Made by a program: the position numbers and the translations under genes. Under the pieces are notes generated by a model. That model did no database searches. It was not told the DNA's origin and saw only the letters and a program-made list of their open reading frames with translations. Positions 61,606-64,000 of a stretch of 64,000 nt of DNA are shown piece by piece. The first letter of the stretch is position 1. Each line of letters opens with the position of its first letter. The DNA comes from Paenibacillus sp. 32O-W (GTDB lineage Bacteria > Bacillota > Bacilli > Paenibacillales > NBRC-103111): NCBI RefSeq assembly GCF_007679495.1, contig NZ_VEGP01000012.1, positions 1 to 64,000 on the forward strand. The letters are read 5' to 3'.

Positions 61606-64000
61606 ATGATTCTTAACAATGATTCATTAAGGCAGAAAGCTCGAGAGCTGGCACTGAAGCACGATACTCGTGCGGCGATGCGTCCAGCTGCGCGGTTATG
61701 GAGAAATTTTAATGCGGACGTGGACAGCCTGCGTTCGTTCGTGCGGTCTTTGCAGAATAAGGATACAAATTGTTCGCAGCCTGCGGAAGAATGGCTGTTG
61801 GATAATGCGGAATTTATAGAAGAGCAGGAATTAACGGTTCGTGAAGAATTATCTTCCTATGCTTTGCGCCGTCTGCCTTGTCTGCGCAAGAGCGGCGAGC
61901 TGCGGATTCAATCGGTCTGTGCGGATTATTTGGAGCATGTGGACGGCATCGCTGATCCGGAAACACTCGTTACCTACATCCGGGCCTATCAGGAGGTCTC
62001 GGTCCTGACCATTGCGGAAGCATGGGCCATTCCGCTTATTCTGCGAGTCTCTCTGATGACACGGCTGGCCAAAGAAATGGAGCTTGTTCGTGAACGAAGA
62101 GAGGTCTGCGCCCAAGTTCAGCATTTCCTCAAGAAAATAGAACCGGCCAGGCTGGATCCGGAAGTTCTCCGTACGGCGCTGGATGAAGCGGGACAGGATA
62201 TTCCCTTGTCCGGCCCGTGGATCGTTCATATGGTAAGCCATCTCAGGGAGTGGGCCGACGATGCCTCCATGGTGCGAGAGTGGCTGTTATGCAAGCTCGA
62301 GAACGGTCCGGAAAGCTTGGATCGCCTGGTTACTTATGAGCATCAGCTTCAGGCAGGGTTTCAAGCGACAGCCGGTCATCTGATCGGGAGCTTCCGCAGG
62401 GTGGAGCGATGGGACTGGAGAGAGACCTTCGAGAAAATTTGCCTCGTAGAGCAAACTCTCCGGGAAGACGCTACCGGCGTCTATCCCCGTCTGGATGAAT
62501 CCAGCAGAGACACGATACGCAAACGGGTGGAAGAGATCGCCCGCGGGCTGCGGGTGCCGGAAAACCTGGTTGCCAGGCAGGCTGTAGAGCTGGCCGAAGC
62601 CGCTTACGCCGAAGCGAAATCCGGTCAAGTGACTCGGGACGGGCCGAATTCTCCGGCAGATGCCGGCAAAGCTGCCGAAGCTATCGAAGCGAGCAGCGAA
62701 TCGCGGGAGGTAGAGGGAGCTTCGGAGGGAACCGTAACCGGGGCGGACCACAGCGCCTCCCGACCTGTACCGGAGCTGCCGAGACAGACCTTCCTCGCTT
62801 ATTACTTGTTGGAGAATGAAGGAATTAAGAAGCTGCGTCAGGCGCTCAAAATGTGCAGTGAATCTCGTTTGCGGATGAGGCCGCAGGGGATGACTCGCCG
62901 GGGAACCGGCTCTTATTTTTCTCTGCTGTCTGCTGCTTTCTTCATCGCCCTGCTAGGCTTCACCCTATGGATGGGAGCGGGATATGATTTACGGCCCGTC
63001 CACTGGATAGTCGTTGCCCTCATGCTGGTTCTGCCGGCCAGCGAATGGGCCGTAACCGCGGCGCACTGGCTGATTGAACGCTTGACGCGCCCGCGCCCTT
63101 TGCTGAGATATGATTTTTCGGCGGGAATCGCCGAGGAAGCGGCGACGATGGTCGTCATTCCCGTCATCTGGTCCACAGCCGAGGAGGTGCGGGAGCTGGC
63201 GGACCGCTTGGAGCTTCACTATTTGGCTAACCGCGATCCCCACATCCACTTCGCTCTTCTGGGTGATTTTACGGATGCCGAGACGGAGAGCACGCCACAG
63301 GATCAAATCATCCTGGAAAGCGCCAAGGGCCATATTGAAAGACTGAACCGTCTGTATTCCCGGGAGGGAGGGACGACCTTCCATCTCTATCAGAGAAGAA
63401 GACAATGGAACGCCTCCGAAGGAGTTTGGATGGGATGGGAAAGAAAGCGCGGCAAGCTGGTCGAATTCGTAGAGTACCTGCAGGGAAGCCGGGACACGAG
63501 CTATCAGTACACCATCGGAGATGACTCCGTGCTGCAGCGAATTCGTTACATTATTACACTGGATACGGATACGCAGCTTCCGCTCGGGTCGGCCCAGCGA
63601 ATGATCGGCACGATCCATCTGCCCTATAACCGTCCCCGACTTAACGAGAGCAAGTCCCGGGTAATTGAAGGGTACGGTGTTCTTCAGCCGCGGATCGGAA
63701 CCAGTCTGGAGGCGGCCATGCGTTCCCGCCTGGCCGGTCTATGGTCGGGGAACCCCGGCATCGATCCGTATTCCTTCGCCGCATCGGACCCTTACCAGGA
63801 TGGATTGGGGCAAGGAATTTTTACGGGAAAAGGCATCTTCGACGTCCAGGCGTTCCATCAGGTATTGTGCGAACGAATTCCGGACAACCATGTGCTCAGT
63901 CATGATTTGCTGGAGGGCGGGTTTCTGCGTGCGGGCCTGCTCTCGGATATTGAATTGGTGGATGATTATCCCTCCACCTTCCGCTCGTACCAAATGCGGC
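61606..64000 (+). CDS. cyclic beta-1,2-glucan synthase-like protein (GT84), 3' end beyond window
   Basis: At least 798 residues, open at the right edge. The start is taken as the ATG at 61606 behind a G-rich ribosome site; an in-frame ATG at 61561 is possible. The N-terminal helical region has EEWLLDNAEFIEEQ and LTIAEAWAIPLILRVSLM, typical of NdvB/ChvB. Two membrane segments lie near residues 440-485. The glycosyltransferase core follows: YIITLDTDTQLP, with an Asp-Thr-Asp metal motif, then GKGIFDVQAFHQVL and SHDLLEGGFLRAGLLSDIELVDDYPS. It would polymerise UDP-glucose into beta-1,2-glucan; the phosphorylase-like and cyclising parts are expected beyond the edge. Confidence 0.9.
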   Translation, partial: MILNNDSLRQKARELALKHDTRAAMRPAARLWRNFNADVDSLRSFVRSLQNKDTNCSQPAEEWLLDNAEFIEEQELTVREELSSYALRRLPCLRKSGELRIQSVCADYLEHVDGIADPETLVTYIRAYQEVSVLTIAEAWAIPLILRVSLMTRLAKEMELVRERREVCAQVQHFLKKIEPARLDPEVLRTALDEAGQDIPLSGPWIVHMVSHLREWADDASMVREWLLCKLENGPESLDRLVTYEHQLQAGFQATAGHLIGSFRRVERWDWRETFEKICLVEQTLREDATGVYPRLDESSRDTIRKRVEEIARGLRVPENLVARQAVELAEAAYAEAKSGQVTRDGPNSPADAGKAAEAIEASSESREVEGASEGTVTGADHSASRPVPELPRQTFLAYYLLENEGIKKLRQALKMCSESRLRMRPQGMTRRGTGSYFSLLSAAFFIALLGFTLWMGAGYDLRPVHWIVVALMLVLPASEWAVTAAHWLIERLTRPRPLLRYDFSAGIAEEAATMVVIPVIWSTAEEVRELADRLELHYLANRDPHIHFALLGDFTDAETESTPQDQIILESAKGHIERLNRLYSREGGTTFHLYQRRRQWNASEGVWMGWERKRGKLVEFVEYLQGSRDTSYQYTIGDDSVLQRIRYIITLDTDTQLPLGSAQRMIGTIHLPYNRPRLNESKSRVIEGYGVLQPRIGTSLEAAMRSRLAGLWSGNPGIDPYSFAASDPYQDGLGQGIFTGKGIFDVQAFHQVLCERIPDNHVLSHDLLEGGFLRAGLLSDIELVDDYPSTFRSYQMR

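Overview
The window reads as a chromosomal segment of a Paenibacillus-like, spore-forming Firmicute. This is an inference from gene content and style, not a database match. GC content is moderate (about 50-55%), Shine-Dalgarno sites are strong (AAGGAGG type), TTG and GTG starts are common, and the gene blocks (mltG-yrrN-yrrO, ccpN-yqfL, RodA/LTA-synthase-like genes, several sugar ABC operons each with its own AraC or LacI regulator) fit that group. No rRNA, tRNA, CRISPR array, prophage or intact insertion sequence was seen.

Layout. 0.2-3.5 kb: mltG and two U32-family genes for tRNA wobble-uridine hydroxylation. 3.6-7.4 kb: a chemoreceptor behind a likely sigma-D promoter, then a NarL-type two-component pair. 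7.4-10.1 kb: a gluconeogenesis block, glpX divergent from ccpN and yqfL; a CcpN-box-like palindrome lies inside the glpX promoter, and ccpN seems to use a non-canonical ATC start. 10.8-19.4 kb: a carbohydrate operon with an AraC regulator, a binding protein, two permeases, an unrecognised 832-residue protein, a GH105 unsaturated-glycan hydrolase and a TIM-barrel sugar isomerase. 19.5-23.3 kb: exported cell-envelope proteins (L,D-transpeptidase, two deacetylase-like proteins and an uncharacterised secreted protein).

23.4-38.7 kb: a second, larger glycan-use region. It has a LacI repressor with a clear operator/promoter, a GH95 alpha-fucosidase-like and a GH38 alpha-mannosidase, a membrane-bound YesS-like AraC regulator, an Lpl-type ABC importer, an esterase and an aldo/keto reductase. 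Neither large glycosidase shows a signal peptide, so the model is import of oligosaccharides followed by cytoplasmic trimming. 39-47.5 kb is mixed: a DegT-family aminotransferase, a universal stress protein, and high-GC nitronate monooxygenase and ACT-malic enzyme genes. Between them is a gene-poor 1.4-kb stretch carrying an 80-bp tandem repeat, two large concentric palindromes and a twin operator-like repeat. A 37-residue membrane microprotein lies at 44.9 kb.

47.8-55.1 kb: a small secreted protein, an MFS exporter with its GntR regulator, a RodA/FtsW protein, an LTA-synthase-like sulfatase and a CapA-like lipoprotein. 55.2-60.5 kb: a uronate-type catabolic set (AraC regulator divergent from a Gfo/Idh/MocA oxidoreductase, a UxaE-like tagaturonate epimerase and a divergent UxaC-like isomerase), which would fit downstream of the GH105 locus. 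The window ends inside a large cyclic beta-1,2-glucan synthase-like gene that runs off the edge.

Likeliest places for new biology: the 832-residue protein beside GH105, the secreted His/Cys-motif protein at 21.4 kb, the palindromic repeat family at 43 kb, and the ccpN-glpX regulatory region.
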